DNA of 64,000 nt, from NCBI GenBank assembly GCA_002221725.1, contig NJFT01000006.1, forward strand, positions 372,001 to 436,000, in the 5' to 3' direction. The translations under genes and the position numbers were made by a program. Below the pieces are notes generated by a model. The model did no database searches, was not told where the DNA came from, and saw nothing but the letters and a program-made list of their open reading frames with translations. Below are positions 22,553 to 33,467 of the stretch, in pieces. Each line of letters starts with the position of its first letter. Position 1 is the first letter of the stretch. The DNA comes from Scedosporium boydii (taxonomy: Eukaryota; Ascomycota; Sordariomycetes; Microascales; Microascaceae).

Positions 22553-24318
22553 GATGGCGAAGGGACCACGAGTGATGAGGATGACGTTGTCCCCCCGAGA
22601 TTATTCAGGAGCGTGGGATGGACAGCAGGTGGCTTCTCTCGTCGTGGGAGAGGCGAGGGTAGTGGCGACCTGGTCCTTTGGATGTGAGAAGGTAAGAAGG
22701 TGAGAAGGCGAAGTTCAGTGGGAGATGGAAGGCGGTCTGAAACTTGATGTCGGTAGGGCTGTGGGTAGAAGTTGAGAAGGGTGTGTAAATATTTATCTGG
22801 CTCAATGTTCTTCGAGATGGTGAGAGTGGATAGGATCAAAGCAGTGAAAGGCAGTGTTGGGACGTTGGGTCAAATTGTCAAGGGTATCGATCAACTGGAC
22901 AACATTGAAGTGATCAATCGGGAGTGTCAAGAGCTCGGGGAGGGAGGGTGTATACGAAGCAGAAACATTGAAAGGAGCCGAGTCTGTTGAGAGGTGGGCC
23001 TTCCTCGTTAAGAGCACTAGTGTAGAGAGTGGCAGTGGCGGGAACTAGAGGGAAGGATCAATGGATGATCCCTCCACCTGCCAGTTCATCTGGTCAAACC
23101 GAGCTGACGTTTCGTTGGTGCCGGGGCAGAGGTAGGGTAGAGGTGTGGATGAAATTGAAATCGTGAAGCACGGCAACAATCATAGACTGTGGGGAGGTTG
23201 GACTGGGCGACAATTGTACACGACGACATTCGACAACATTGAACTACTGCCGATTTGACAATGGAGCATTCTCAGCTAGGTTGGGGGGAGATGCGATCGG
23301 CCTAATGCATGCAAGTAATCAATTGATGTCTCGTACCTGCAAATTCTAAATTTTCCTGCCGCCGAGTCTAATGATATAGACTCGAGATGGGACTAGTGAC
23401 AAGAGCCAAGCCCTCGATCAAGTGTTTCTTTTGGGATGCAACGTTGGCGAGGCGAGGCGAGGCAAGACTGTAAATAGGTGGGCGGGCTGGCATCATCAAT
23501 ATCAATGGCATAAACTCATCAATGATTAATATAATTGTAGGCGGCGCACGGGACGTGGCCTGGGAACAATCGCCCACGGCGCCTGGCTTTGCTGCTTCAA
23601 TTAGATTGATGCCAAAATCGATGATAATCCAATGTTAGTTTGTGGAACACCAAACAGAACAGTTTTTGAACGCGCACCGAGAGTCGGCCCAATGTTGGTG
23701 CCAGGGGAAGCCAGCCAGCCAGACTAAGACAGCACAGCACGGTAACACCGAAGATTAGTGGTTGCCCAGCTAGCCTCTGGCCCTCCAGGCCGTAGCGCCA
23801 AAGGCACACCGGGGTGACTGGGGATGCTAAACAGAGCCGAATTGCGGGACGAGGTGTCACGCAAGTGAGTCCGGCGGTAATTGCCTGGCTCCACGCTATC
23901 TTTCTGGGGGAAAACATGTCAAGTACACAGAGATGGCGTCGAGTCAGATGGCAATGTTAATGGCCGGCCAAGCTATTGAAGCATGAAGAGTAAATCCACA
24001 AAGACCCAAAGTCTCTCGTTGGGCTTCACTTGCTTGAGCGAAGGTCAGGGGTGTTCAAGAAGGAGTGCCTCTCGAAATCCACCAACATTTGATGAATCGG
24101 CGAGGGTGCGCGAGTGGAATATAATAGTTGATCCATGTCCGCCACTCTCTCGAGACACTGAATAAGCTTCTAGTCCGGGCTCCTTCAGAGCCCAAGCTAA
24201 GACAAGCTGCCGAAAGCAACATCATGTACGAAGTAAATAATGCAGGCCCGGAAGTCGCAACGGTATTAAACCGGAATCGTGAGATCTCGCGGAGGTAAAT
24301 TGCGTCGAGGTACTCAGG

Positions 24319-24397
24319 TACGAAGTAGATATCTACGAAGTCTACGAAGTAGGGTACGCAGTCACCCTGGATTGGTTCGACTCGATTGTACTTCGTA
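24319..24397. repeat. Cluster of TACGAAGTA / TACTTCGTA 9-mers
   Basis: Three exact copies (24319-24327, 24343-24351, 24389-24397) and one near copy (24333-24341) within 80 bases, with further copies at 24227 and 24680. Confidence 0.85.
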
Positions 24398-24407
24398 ACT
24401 CTCACCC

Positions 24408-24569
24408 TCACTTCGTGTGGATCTGGCACGTCAACGCTGTCTTTGCTGACGAGAGCATCCTCGAGTGGTCCTCTGTGTTTCTAGTCTTCTCTGACGCCCC
24501 TGTGATGTGCTCTTGTGCCTCAGTCAGCTGCTTTCGTATGCGTAGTTCCTCGATTGTTTTGTCGTCCAT
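24408..24569 (-). CDS. Small 53-codon ORF, charged and helix-prone
   Basis: ATG-to-stop frame starting MDDKTIEELRIRKQLTEAQ and ending CQIHTK. Its charged, heptad-like composition is unlike the surrounding spacer and suggests a coding remnant or a small gene. No splice partner, domain or homolog was recognised. Confidence 0.25.
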   Translation of the reverse strand: MDDKTIEELRIRKQLTEAQEHITGASEKTRNTEDHSRMLSSAKTALTCQIHTK

Positions 24570-24928
24570 GTCCTTGGGGGCGTAGAGTGTTGTTCTTAGT
24601 TTAAACCAAAATATTAATTAAAGGTGAAGTTGTATGAAGATGTGGTTGAAGGGCCTGTCTGGTGTAAGTCTGAGGCACATACGAAGTACGCATATTGATA
24701 GCTCAGTGACGTTAACCCACTTTGTGAAGCTCGGTAAGCTCCAAAGCCAGGCAATCAATCAATCAGTCGGTTGACACCTCAAATAAGCTAGCTCGTTTTG
24801 ACACTTTAACCACTACCTACTAGAAATCCCTCCACATTTAATTAGCACCCGACTCGAAGTTAAGCTCATCACCACCCACTTCAACTGCTACTGCTTCATG
24901 CTGTATTGACAGCAGCCTCGCCCAGAAC

Positions 24929-26133
24929 ATGCCTCCGAACGAGAAGCATTTGCTACCTACAGCATCTCCGCCCACGTCACCGATGGCCCGATCCCGCAGC
25001 GCGAGACACCTTCTCGCGCTTTCCGCCATCCTCCTAGTCGCCTGGTATTCTCTGTGGCACTGGGACTATCTCGCTCGCCCATCCAGCCCCGAGGCTCCCC
25101 CAAAAAGCAGCCAACATGGCGGCGACGATGCTTCTGCGCGCCTCGAGAGCGCGCTAGTACCTTTCGAGGCTCATATCATGAGCAAATGTCCAGATGCGAG
25201 GGTTAGATGCTTTCCCACCACCACAGCCGCGCCTTCGCAGCTACTGCCACTGCCAGCCTCCTTTTCACCCGTCGGCCGACTTCGGGCTAACGTAACGTGA
25301 TGCATAGGACTGTCTGAGAGAGATGGTTTTGCCGGCGATGCAGCGAGTGCACGACAAAGTCAACTTCACCCTCTCGTTTATCGGAACGTAAGTGGACCTG
25401 GTGTCTTTCACGATTGCGCGTCAGGAACTTCGACTAATCGGACCTTTCTCGGACGCTCTAGACCTACCGACAACGACGGTGTAGCCTGCCTTCATGGCCC
25501 CCAGGAGTGTAAGACCCCCCCGGTGAACCACGGCGATCTCGATCTCTCTTTTCTTTTTATCGCTGTCGTTACGAAACGCCACCAGCTAACGCCCGAATCT
25601 ACACAGGCATGGGAAACATCCTCGAGCTCTGCGCCTTCGAACTTTACCCCGACCCTAAAATCTCCCTGGGCTTTACCATGTGCATCTCGCGAGACTTCAG
25701 GCACATACCCGAGCGAACGCTCATTCAGGACTGCGCTCTCGAGCACGCCATCGATTTCAAGGCCTTGAACGAGTGTGCGTCCGGCGACGACGGCGCCCAT
25801 GGCGTTGATTTGCTCCGCAAGAGCGTAATACGGTCCAAGGAGGTAAGCGAGTCGCGATAACCCCACTGGGCATGATTTCTGCAGGAAGGAGGGCGTCTTG
25901 CATTCGGCAGCGCCACCGCCACCGGGAGGAGATCGTATTTTTGCTAACTGCTCTTTGCTTTTTCAACCCCAAATCAGGCCGGTGTCACCAAGAGCTGTAC
26001 CGTGCGACTCAACGAGGAAATCTATTGCGTCCGAGACGGCGGCAAATGGGGTCCCTGCCCAGGCTCCCCCGACGTCGAGAAGCTCGTCAACTCTATCGAG
26101 GATCTATACCAGTCTTCGTCTTCTTCTGCTTGA
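24929..26133 (+). CDS. GILT-family (lysosomal thiol reductase-like) protein
   Basis: Member of the GILT family, whose animal members reduce disulfides in acidic compartments. Five exons fit in phase: 24929-25201, 25308-25387, 25462-25508, 25607-25842 and 25978-26133, giving 263 residues. A membrane anchor (HLLALSAILLVAWYSLWHW, about residues 27-46) points to the vacuole or secretory route. The GILT signature C-x-H-G-x2-E-C-x2-N-x4-C is present exactly as CLHGPQECMGNILELC. The usual CxxC active site is replaced by CPDARDC, where only the first Cys aligns, so reductase activity is doubtful. Further conserved cysteines occur in FTMCISRDF and IQDCALEHAIDF. Its last 41 coding bases overlap, tail to tail, the end of the DcpS gene. 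Confidence 0.92.
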
Positions 26134-27217
26134 GCGGCCCAAACACCTGTTCCCACAGCTCGCTCGCCTCTCCCACCGTATAACTCATAGCGACAGAATC
26201 CATCCCAGCCTCCTCGTCCCCACCCATGACCTTGAGCGTCTCGATGATACTCTCCAGCCCCACGGCCTTCCCCGTCGCCTGTGTGGCTCCAGCCTCGAGC
26301 GCCACGTGTACGATGTGGATATGGAAATGGTAGTACGTCGGCTGATAGTGGACGTACAGCTTCAGCTGATCCGCGTCGATGGAAGGATACGTTTTCACCG
26401 TCGCCGCCACCACTTTCTCCTTCATGTGCTCCAGCCAGGGGATGTGTTTCTTCTTCAGGTCCCTCAGGCTCCAGATGTCGCGACGCTCCACCAGCGCCAG
26501 CAAGTGCAGCGCCTCGAGCGTCTTGCGGTCCCAGTTCAGGTCCGGCAAGAGTAGGAAACCCTCGTCGCCGGCTTTGCCCAGCTCCGTCCTGTATATAACG
26601 TCCTCGGCCTCTTTGCGTCCCTCGATAATGTTGTAAGCCCAGTTTAGTCGACCCTGCTCGCGCTTGCTCTGCATGTACGGTCTCACGTGGTCCCTGTAGA
26701 TCTCGGGCGTTTCGGTGACGAAGCGCACGCCTTGTTTGCTGTACTTTTTGATGTGCGCCTCCGTACACGGGTAGATGAGGTTCAGCTTCATATCGGCGAA
26801 GAAGGTGCCCTCGTCTTGCGGCTTCGCTATAAGGCCGCCGCCGCCGCTGGAGGCCATGTACCAGTGGTAAATGTCATTAGCTCCTAGGTTGGCGAGGCGA
26901 GCTAGCGTTCCGGGGACGGAGCCGAGATACGCTTCGTCCGTTGGCCACGGTGCCCTCTCGAGGATGATGAGGGCGGGCTGCGAGTCGATTTCGCCAAGGA
27001 GAGAGATTCTTCTTCCAGCCTGGTCTATTTTTTTGTTCAGAAGAGGTGAGAGAGGTTTACTTATGTTAGTTTATAATCTCGTTATTCTTCATTATGAGAT
27101 TTTTCTGACGATTCTTGAATATGGAAAAGAAGGTGGGAAGGAAGAACCTTGATTGAGTGCCCTGACGAGCTTGAATTTGGGTATGAGCGCCTCTGCGGCG
27201 GCTTTGCTCTCGACCAT
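26093..27217 (-). CDS. dcs1: Scavenger mRNA-decapping enzyme DcpS
   Basis: HIT-superfamily pyrophosphatase that hydrolyses the m7G cap left after 3'-5' mRNA decay, in cytosol and nucleus. Two exons (27148-27217, 26093-27024) give 333 residues, the family length. The N-terminal dimer domain starts MVESKAAAEALIPKFKLVRA and runs across the intron into DQAGRRISLLGEID. The catalytic HIT block is HYQPTYYHFHIHIVHV at about residues 249-264, with the His triad intact. The donor GTTCTT is weak, but the joined codon G|AC and the continuous family sequence support it. An internal ATG at 26857 would remove the N-terminal domain and is not the start. The last 41 bases lie inside the final exon of the GILT gene on the other strand. 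Confidence 0.93.
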
Positions 27218-28706
27218 CTTGTTGTATTCAAACTTATTCTTTCTTCCGAATGGTACCCGTGTTACGATTATATTGAAGTAGATTATTGAAAGAGGCTCGT
27301 GCAAGGCTGAAGACAATTCGGCTTGGTTGATCCAAGAGAGGCGGTTGGACCGCACACCAAACAGCAGGGAACAATGAATCAATTTAATGGCGGGGTTGTG
27401 GGGTCAGAGAGGGGGGGCTAAGATAAGGCGCGTTCGCTGGAGGCTTCGTTTCATCCGCCCGACTTAGACACAATTGAAGCATTCATCGAAGGATAGCAAT
27501 CACTCCAGAGCAATCCCTCCATGATTTACAAAGCACGTTGCAGCAATCACAAAACCTGCGCAAGGGCACGTTTAATCTTGACGAGAGGAGAGAAAACAGA
27601 AGTTCTTTTTTGTATATCTAGCTATGGAGATACATATATGGCGCTGAAACCGTCCAGCAAATGCACAATGTTGCCCAAGTTCGTTGCAATCATATCCAGT
27701 CATTAAATACCATAGAGAAAAACGAGAAATCAAAGCTCAAACGCGGAACTGGGAAATCGAGATTTTTGGGGGCGGATATGATAAGCTCCTCCCGGTTTTT
27801 GCATCACGTATCCCCCGATCAATCTCGTCCATCTCCTTCATGCCTCGTTGGACTCAATGCCAGTCCGATCGCGATCGGTTGCAAATACGAATCCAACCAC
27901 AGAGGAAAAGCGACGGAGGAAACAATTGAAGGAGCTAGCATATAGTCTCCGCTCCGAGAAGGAGATACACTGAGAGGGTTATCCAACAGCAAAAACGGAA
28001 AGGCAGGCCAGGAAAGTAGCCAAGGACGAGAACCAGAAGCCAGCAAGAGGAAATGTAGAGTATAATGCGAATACCCAAAACATACCATTTTTGCAGTATA
28101 TAGCTGGATGACAAAAAAAGGGTAAAGGCAAAAGCAGCTGAGAGAGAGCGCACCGAGGCAAAAACCAACAACAGAGCAGAAAGCGACTTTCCCAACTCCC
28201 GACTCAAGATCAGACAATGCCATCCCGCTACCAAATTCGCAAAACTGTTCGAATTTTCTTTTTTCCTTTATCGTGAAGAGAGTCGATTTGCTTTACCCGC
28301 CCAATCCAAAAAAATTTCATCAGATGTTTTGAAAGTCCAAGTAACTGGCAGCAGTGAAGTAGGAAACAATTAAGGCAAAAAGAAAAAATAAAAAAAAAAA
28401 AAGAAAACATGTTGGTCTCTCGCTATGCAATGTCCCGTCCAATGTGTAAACCCCCCCACCTGTTTGGAAAATAGAGTTGGGTTCGCGTAGATACAGAGAC
28501 CCAAATGTGGGTGATCAATCTTTGACATGCTGCCAAGTAAGATCACCAGTAAATGTGCTAGGCTGTGACAAAGTCGTGTAGGTATGAGGCTCCCAAGGTA
28601 TTAGGGCGAGACGGATGATGGCGATAGATCAATGCCACGGCACGATCAGGGCTCTGGGAGTATTACTCAAAGAAAACGGAAGATGTATTATCCGTTCATG
28701 AGCTGC
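27218..28706. other. Spacer between DcpS and the coiled-coil gene
   Basis: DcpS promoter, then probable 3' UTR of the next minus-strand gene. Minus-strand ORFs at 27819-28234 are hydrophobic but have no start context or family resemblance. No gene is called. Confidence 0.45.
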
Positions 28707-29921
28707 CTAAGCCGATGGAGCCGCGGGCGTGGAAGCCACCACCTTGGGATCGACTTCCAAGGCGCCAGTGTCCGCAACGAGTGGGGAATCGGCAACGATC
28801 TTGGCATCCATATCTCCTAGGGCTTCATCATCGTCATCGGCTTCGAGTGCACCCGATTCCATTGCCTTTGCAACGGCGGCTGCGACTCTCGGAGGCGGTC
28901 GCCTGGTTTCTCGAGCATCTTTTACGACACCCGTGTCTTTCATCGAGCTGAGATCGCGTCTCACGGCAGGCGGACGATGTGTCCTGAACTTGGGAGTTTC
29001 AGGTGTCTCCTTGGCCAGCTCAGGTTCTTCACGCAATATCCTCTCCATCTCCTTGTCGGCTAACTCTTTGGTTTCTCCCAGTCGTCTGGAAATATTGCCA
29101 ATCTCCTCGTTACAGTCACCGTCACGAAGGAACTGGTGGGCTGCCCTCTCAGACATGCTCTGGACGTATTCGAGGCCCTTGTCGAGTTTGTCGTAAAAAT
29201 CGTTGGCGTCACCGCCGGCCCCTCTCATGCCCCTACGGGCAAGAGCAGGGGACAGAGCGGACGAACGCGCAGCACTGAGATATCGGATGGATGGCAGCGG
29301 TCGTGGTGGGGCATTCGGGTCCTCATCATCATCATCGTCGTCATCCTGGTTGTCCAATTCGGCTAACCGTTTAATTTGCGCGACTTTGGCAGCCATCTTG
29401 GCCTTACGCATGAGATTCCGGCTAGCGGAAACAAATTTGACGAGCTCCTCGAAGAAGCTCTCGACGTAGCTGTCGTAATACACGATGATCATGCTTCGGG
29501 ACCGGTAAGCTGCAGGGTTGCCCTCGACGGAGACGATAGATTGTGATCGATGGCGCTTTCGAACCTGGGCTCTGGCATGGGCCTGGGCTACTGCCATGGC
29601 GCGCTTAGTCTGCTGTTTGAGCTCGGTCGATGTCACAGCGGGGTCGGCTGGGGATGCAGGGTTTGCGGGCTGAGGGGCCTGCTCCGAGCTGTCTTGGTTG
29701 GGCTCGTCAGGCCCCGGACTGGGATGTGCCACTTCGTCATCCTCCTTTCGCAAAAGCGACTCATTCGAGCCTCGGTTTCTGATAGACCGGGCACTCTTCT
29801 CAGCCTCACCAAGAGCCGCTAACTCAACCTGACGCTGCTCAATCTGACCACTTAATTCACCTAATCTCTGTAACCAGTCCGGCACATTCGAGGAAATATT
29901 CTTCAACGCGTCCATGGCCAT
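28707..29921 (-). CDS. Conserved-type coiled-coil protein of unknown function
   Basis: A single-exon frame of 404 residues that I do not recognise. The N-terminus (ISSNVPDWLQRLGELSGQIE) and several later stretches are strongly helical, with heptad-like charge patterns: SYVESFFEELVKFVSASRNL, and FYDKLDKGLEYVQSMSERA around the middle. An acidic DDDDDDDED run sits near residue 200. The C-terminal quarter is Ala/Asp/Pro-rich and probably disordered. There is no signal peptide, membrane helix or catalytic motif. Composition and codon use match the neighbouring housekeeping genes, so it is likely a real intracellular structural or adaptor protein. A second ATG two codons in (MAMDAL) is an equally good start. 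Confidence 0.8.
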   Translation of the reverse strand: MAMDALKNISSNVPDWLQRLGELSGQIEQRQVELAALGEAEKSARSIRNRGSNESLLRKEDDEVAHPSPGPDEPNQDSSEQAPQPANPASPADPAVTSTELKQQTKRAMAVAQAHARAQVRKRHRSQSIVSVEGNPAAYRSRSMIIVYYDSYVESFFEELVKFVSASRNLMRKAKMAAKVAQIKRLAELDNQDDDDDDDEDPNAPPRPLPSIRYLSAARSSALSPALARRGMRGAGGDANDFYDKLDKGLEYVQSMSERAAHQFLRDGDCNEEIGNISRRLGETKELADKEMERILREEPELAKETPETPKFRTHRPPAVRRDLSSMKDTGVVKDARETRRPPPRVAAAVAKAMESGALEADDDDEALGDMDAKIVADSPLVADTGALEVDPKVVASTPAAPSA

Positions 29922-30777
29922 GACGCGATGATCGTCTTGGGGGAGAGGGGAAGGAATCTTGGAAATTCGTCAAGGGGACGTTAGGCTGGATGACCTAACG
30001 TTCAATACAACGAGTATAGATCCACGGAGAAAGTCGGATGTTCTCAATTCAGCGATATCCTATACCTGGGAAAATAAGAACGGCGCCCTATGATCGTCCT
30101 TTGCCTGGAGTATGCTTCGAGAGTGGGGTGGGGAGGAGGAACGGGTGAGTGGCGATAAGTGCCGCTATAGGAAAAGCATCGCGGTGTTCGATTACAGTGG
30201 AGTGATCAAAAGCTGGAGGGATTATTGATATATGGACAAGACGGTCCTGCGGCGAATAACTCGATCTTGCGGCCTCAGATGAAAAACAGAAGAGAGGTTT
30301 GCGAGGTTTGGGAGCCGGTTGTCGTGAAGGCCTGTTTGGTCGTCGAGGGTCACGGAGAATCTAGGCTGTCGAATTATCCGAGATCAACGGAGTCCGCGGA
30401 CCTCGGCGAGATCGGTCGTGATGGTATCAACCAGGCAAGTCGTGATTCAACACGATCGGCCTATCCTCGAGTCGTGTGTAGAAACAATAAACTCGTCGTC
30501 GGGATGGGTTACCCAAAGACGTTGCGTTGTTTGCAAGGTGGATTGTTGGGAGGCAATGGAGGGAGAGGACTGAAATATAGAGAGCGAGACTAGTGCGAGA
30601 GAAGGTTGATTTAACCCTGCTTCGGTTTTTAAAGAAGGATCATCAGCTAGACGAAGGGGGGGAAGGGACGGGGGCCACGGGAGAGGGGAGATGGGGGGGA
30701 ACGGACAATAGCAATTGGCAAGGAAAATGACAATGGACCACATTGAACACGCTGGAGGGTTGTATCGTGAAGTACAG

Positions 30778-30793
30778 TACGAAGTACTTCGTA
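30778..30793. repeat. Overlapping pair TACGAAGTA and TACTTCGTA
   Basis: The two orientations share a central TA, giving the 16-base palindrome TACGAAGTACTTCGTA. Another copy lies at 30852-30860 and a near copy at 30887. Confidence 0.85.
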
Positions 30794-33161
30794 CCCTTCA
30801 ACTTGTACCCTCGTACCCCTATCCCGTCCGTAAAGTACTGTTGTACTGTTGTACTTCGTACTCGAGAACTCTGTGCGATCTCCCAGAACGAAGTAACGAG
30901 GTACAATTTGTATTGCAAGGGGAAAACGTGGGTGGGTGGGGACCCGAAGGCGGGCAACGAATATAGGGCATCAATTCTCATGCTCATTCTCCATTTCCAT
31001 TCATCCATGACCATAACTACGACTTCGTGCATACGAAGTATGGATCGAGCGTATGTCTAGGCTAGGATTTCCTCCATGCCCTTGATAACCTAATCGGGAC
31101 AGGGACATTGGATACTCCTTGCAGGGTACATAGTCTTAAGTTCTCTTATTATGTTGCCGCTTTTCCTCGTTTTGTGTTCAAAAGGAAGATAATATAGTAC
31201 AACCACTTCGATTGTGGGTGAGCTCTTCGTTTATTTCTCTTCATAGCTAATTGCGTCCCGCTTGTTTTAACGGGAGGATTATTGGTTGTTCGGAATCCGT
31301 GCTCCCTCACATCAGGGTCAGGGTCGAGACTACAACCGCCTGACTGTCGTCCAAGTCTGAACTTCGTACGTCCGAAAACCCCTCCAACAGGCTTCTTCTC
31401 ACGAGTACTTCGTTCTGGCATGGGACCCCAGCATTTCCCATGTTGCACACTGCCAGGCGCTACAAGTTCACGGTGGCGGTTTGCAGACACTAGACCCTAG
31501 CCGCCAGACTTGGGGTACACTGGATCAGGCCAGAGTTGTCGAAGTTGTCGACCTGACCGGCTGCGAAATACATTGATGATGTTCGCGCAGTGCACAATGC
31601 CACCCGCCTCCTTCCGTCACTGCATTTGAGTATTCAGAGGCGTGACCATGATCGGGACACGAAGCGATTCTCATCAGCGCTGCTTGACATTAACACCGGA
31701 ATGAGTAGAGTGTTCTCAGACAGTATCACAACCCCGTAAGTTGCCTGGCAACGAAACGGACTGATGTCTTTAAGTATCACGGGTGTGTTTGCCAGCCTTG
31801 TCGAGTCTCTTCTAAACTAAATGCTAGCCCAAAGGCACAGGGATCAGAATGAGATCTCTCACTGACAAAAATACATGCTTCGTATGAGGTTTGTCGTCAA
31901 GGCGGAACACAGCTCCACATTATCATGAAACCCGGTTTGGGCTTGTGTTTGACCCTCATGGCAATGACTGCATACTTGACTCTCACATACCTCAGTATTG
32001 TGCCTTACATTTGACCTAACCCTCATCGCCAAGAGGCACCGAACTTGCATTTGCCATGACGGCAAATTTTGGACCCATTGAGACCCGAGAGGTGCTATTG
32101 GCATGGCAAAGGGCTATTCCTCCTTCCATCAGTTTTCTCCGCCATCGAGGTATTGATCCTCCACTACACCCAGCCTGCAAGTGTCTGAACGGCACTACCC
32201 AAAAAGAAAATGAAGACGAAAAATGAAGACGACCCAAAACACAAACAGACAAGACGAAGACCCCTCAGCAGTGCTATTGACTTAATGGCATCATGTACAT
32301 CAGCTCCGCTCCTTACCTTGTCACACAATCATACACGATCCGCCCTTACCCGCCGTCTCACCCGCCCCTCCATTCTCCCGTCGTAAATTTTACTGCCCGT
32401 CCTTCCCATCCCGGCTTAGACGAGGCACTACTTGGGCACTACGCTTGCTCCAAATCTTAGCCCTAAACTCACATTCGATGTTTCCTGTTCGTGCCGTTTT
32501 CCCGCCCCACCTAGCCTGGCTGTTACGACGTGGGGTCCTCGATGTCATGCATTCTCACCTACCTGTGTACTTGTATTCAGATTCCCCTATTCCCATCGTA
32601 AAACATCAATATCAAGATGACGGTCAGTCATTTGAGACGGCCATTGGCCCAACCCCCATTTGCCTTCCTCGATGGAACCCTGGATACATCGCGTACTCTG
32701 GTTGGCAAACAAAAAAAATCCCCACGTATAGATTGGATCAGCTCCACATGGAGTATTGAGCGGTGTTGGTCATGCCAGAAATCGTCTTTATTTCATACTT
32801 TATAGAAGTCGAGGAAGCGCACTAGCATTTAGTTCTTCAAATAAGCCTTGACTAAAAGAATAACTAAGAGAAGCCTTAATATGGGGGATCTCGGCAAGGT
32901 GGTGTCATCACATACGAAGAAGTATCAAGAGATGACCATCGTCGGAGATTACCCAACCAGAGAAGAGAATGAAACATGCTTCGTAGGGTACTCTCCCCGC
33001 TCAACAAGCTGCGAATTTTCTTCTGCCAAGCCTTATGTGGATCTTTCTAAGGAGTAGTAGTGGCTCCGTGATGCATGATGGACCCCAGAAACCAATATGA
33101 ATGAATCTACCTTTCTGCTGTCGTACAGTACGAAGGGCAGAGTATACTTCATACTTGTCCG

Positions 33162-33467
33162 CTAGAAAGAATCCTGAACAGCGCTGATAATCATAGTATT
33201 CTCAATGTTTTGTGCCCAGCCCCTCAGATCATCTGTCTCGCATTCTAAAAATTCTATCTCACCTTCTAGACCGCCGCTAAATTGACCCAGACTGGTAAGC
33301 GTATGATTAGCCAGGCGGTGTTGAAATCCACGGACACTCCTCGTGGCTTGAGCAATTCCCACTGGGTGATCGGATACCATTCTCGTCTGACACACGTTTG
33401 TTTTTCTCAAGAGCTCTTGGCTCGTGTAGTTTTTGGCCTGACTACGGCGTTGGCAACAACATATCAA
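33162..33467 (-). pseudogene. Coding-like fragment, unknown
   Basis: The last 50 codons (from LANHTLTSLGQF, through GEIEFLECETDDLRGWA, to a stop after SAVQDSF) have the charged helical composition of real protein, unlike the rest of the desert. No clear start, upstream exon or family was found. It may be a gene relic or chance. Confidence 0.2.

Larger units (their letters stand above)
22553..24928. other. Divergent spacer between hexokinase-like and GILT genes
   Basis: 2.4 kb without a recognisable main gene. Carries two CAACATTGAA copies (22900-22909, 23234-23243), one ATCAATTGAT (23318-23327), and five copies of the TACGAAGTA 9-mer between 24227 and 24688. A 53-codon ORF inside is listed separately. 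Confidence 0.5.

Noticed and set aside
27819..28234. Hydrophobic minus-strand ORFs of 99-134 codons
   Set aside because: Overlapping frames with similar length, random composition, no domain or splice signals. Most likely 3' UTR of the coiled-coil gene.
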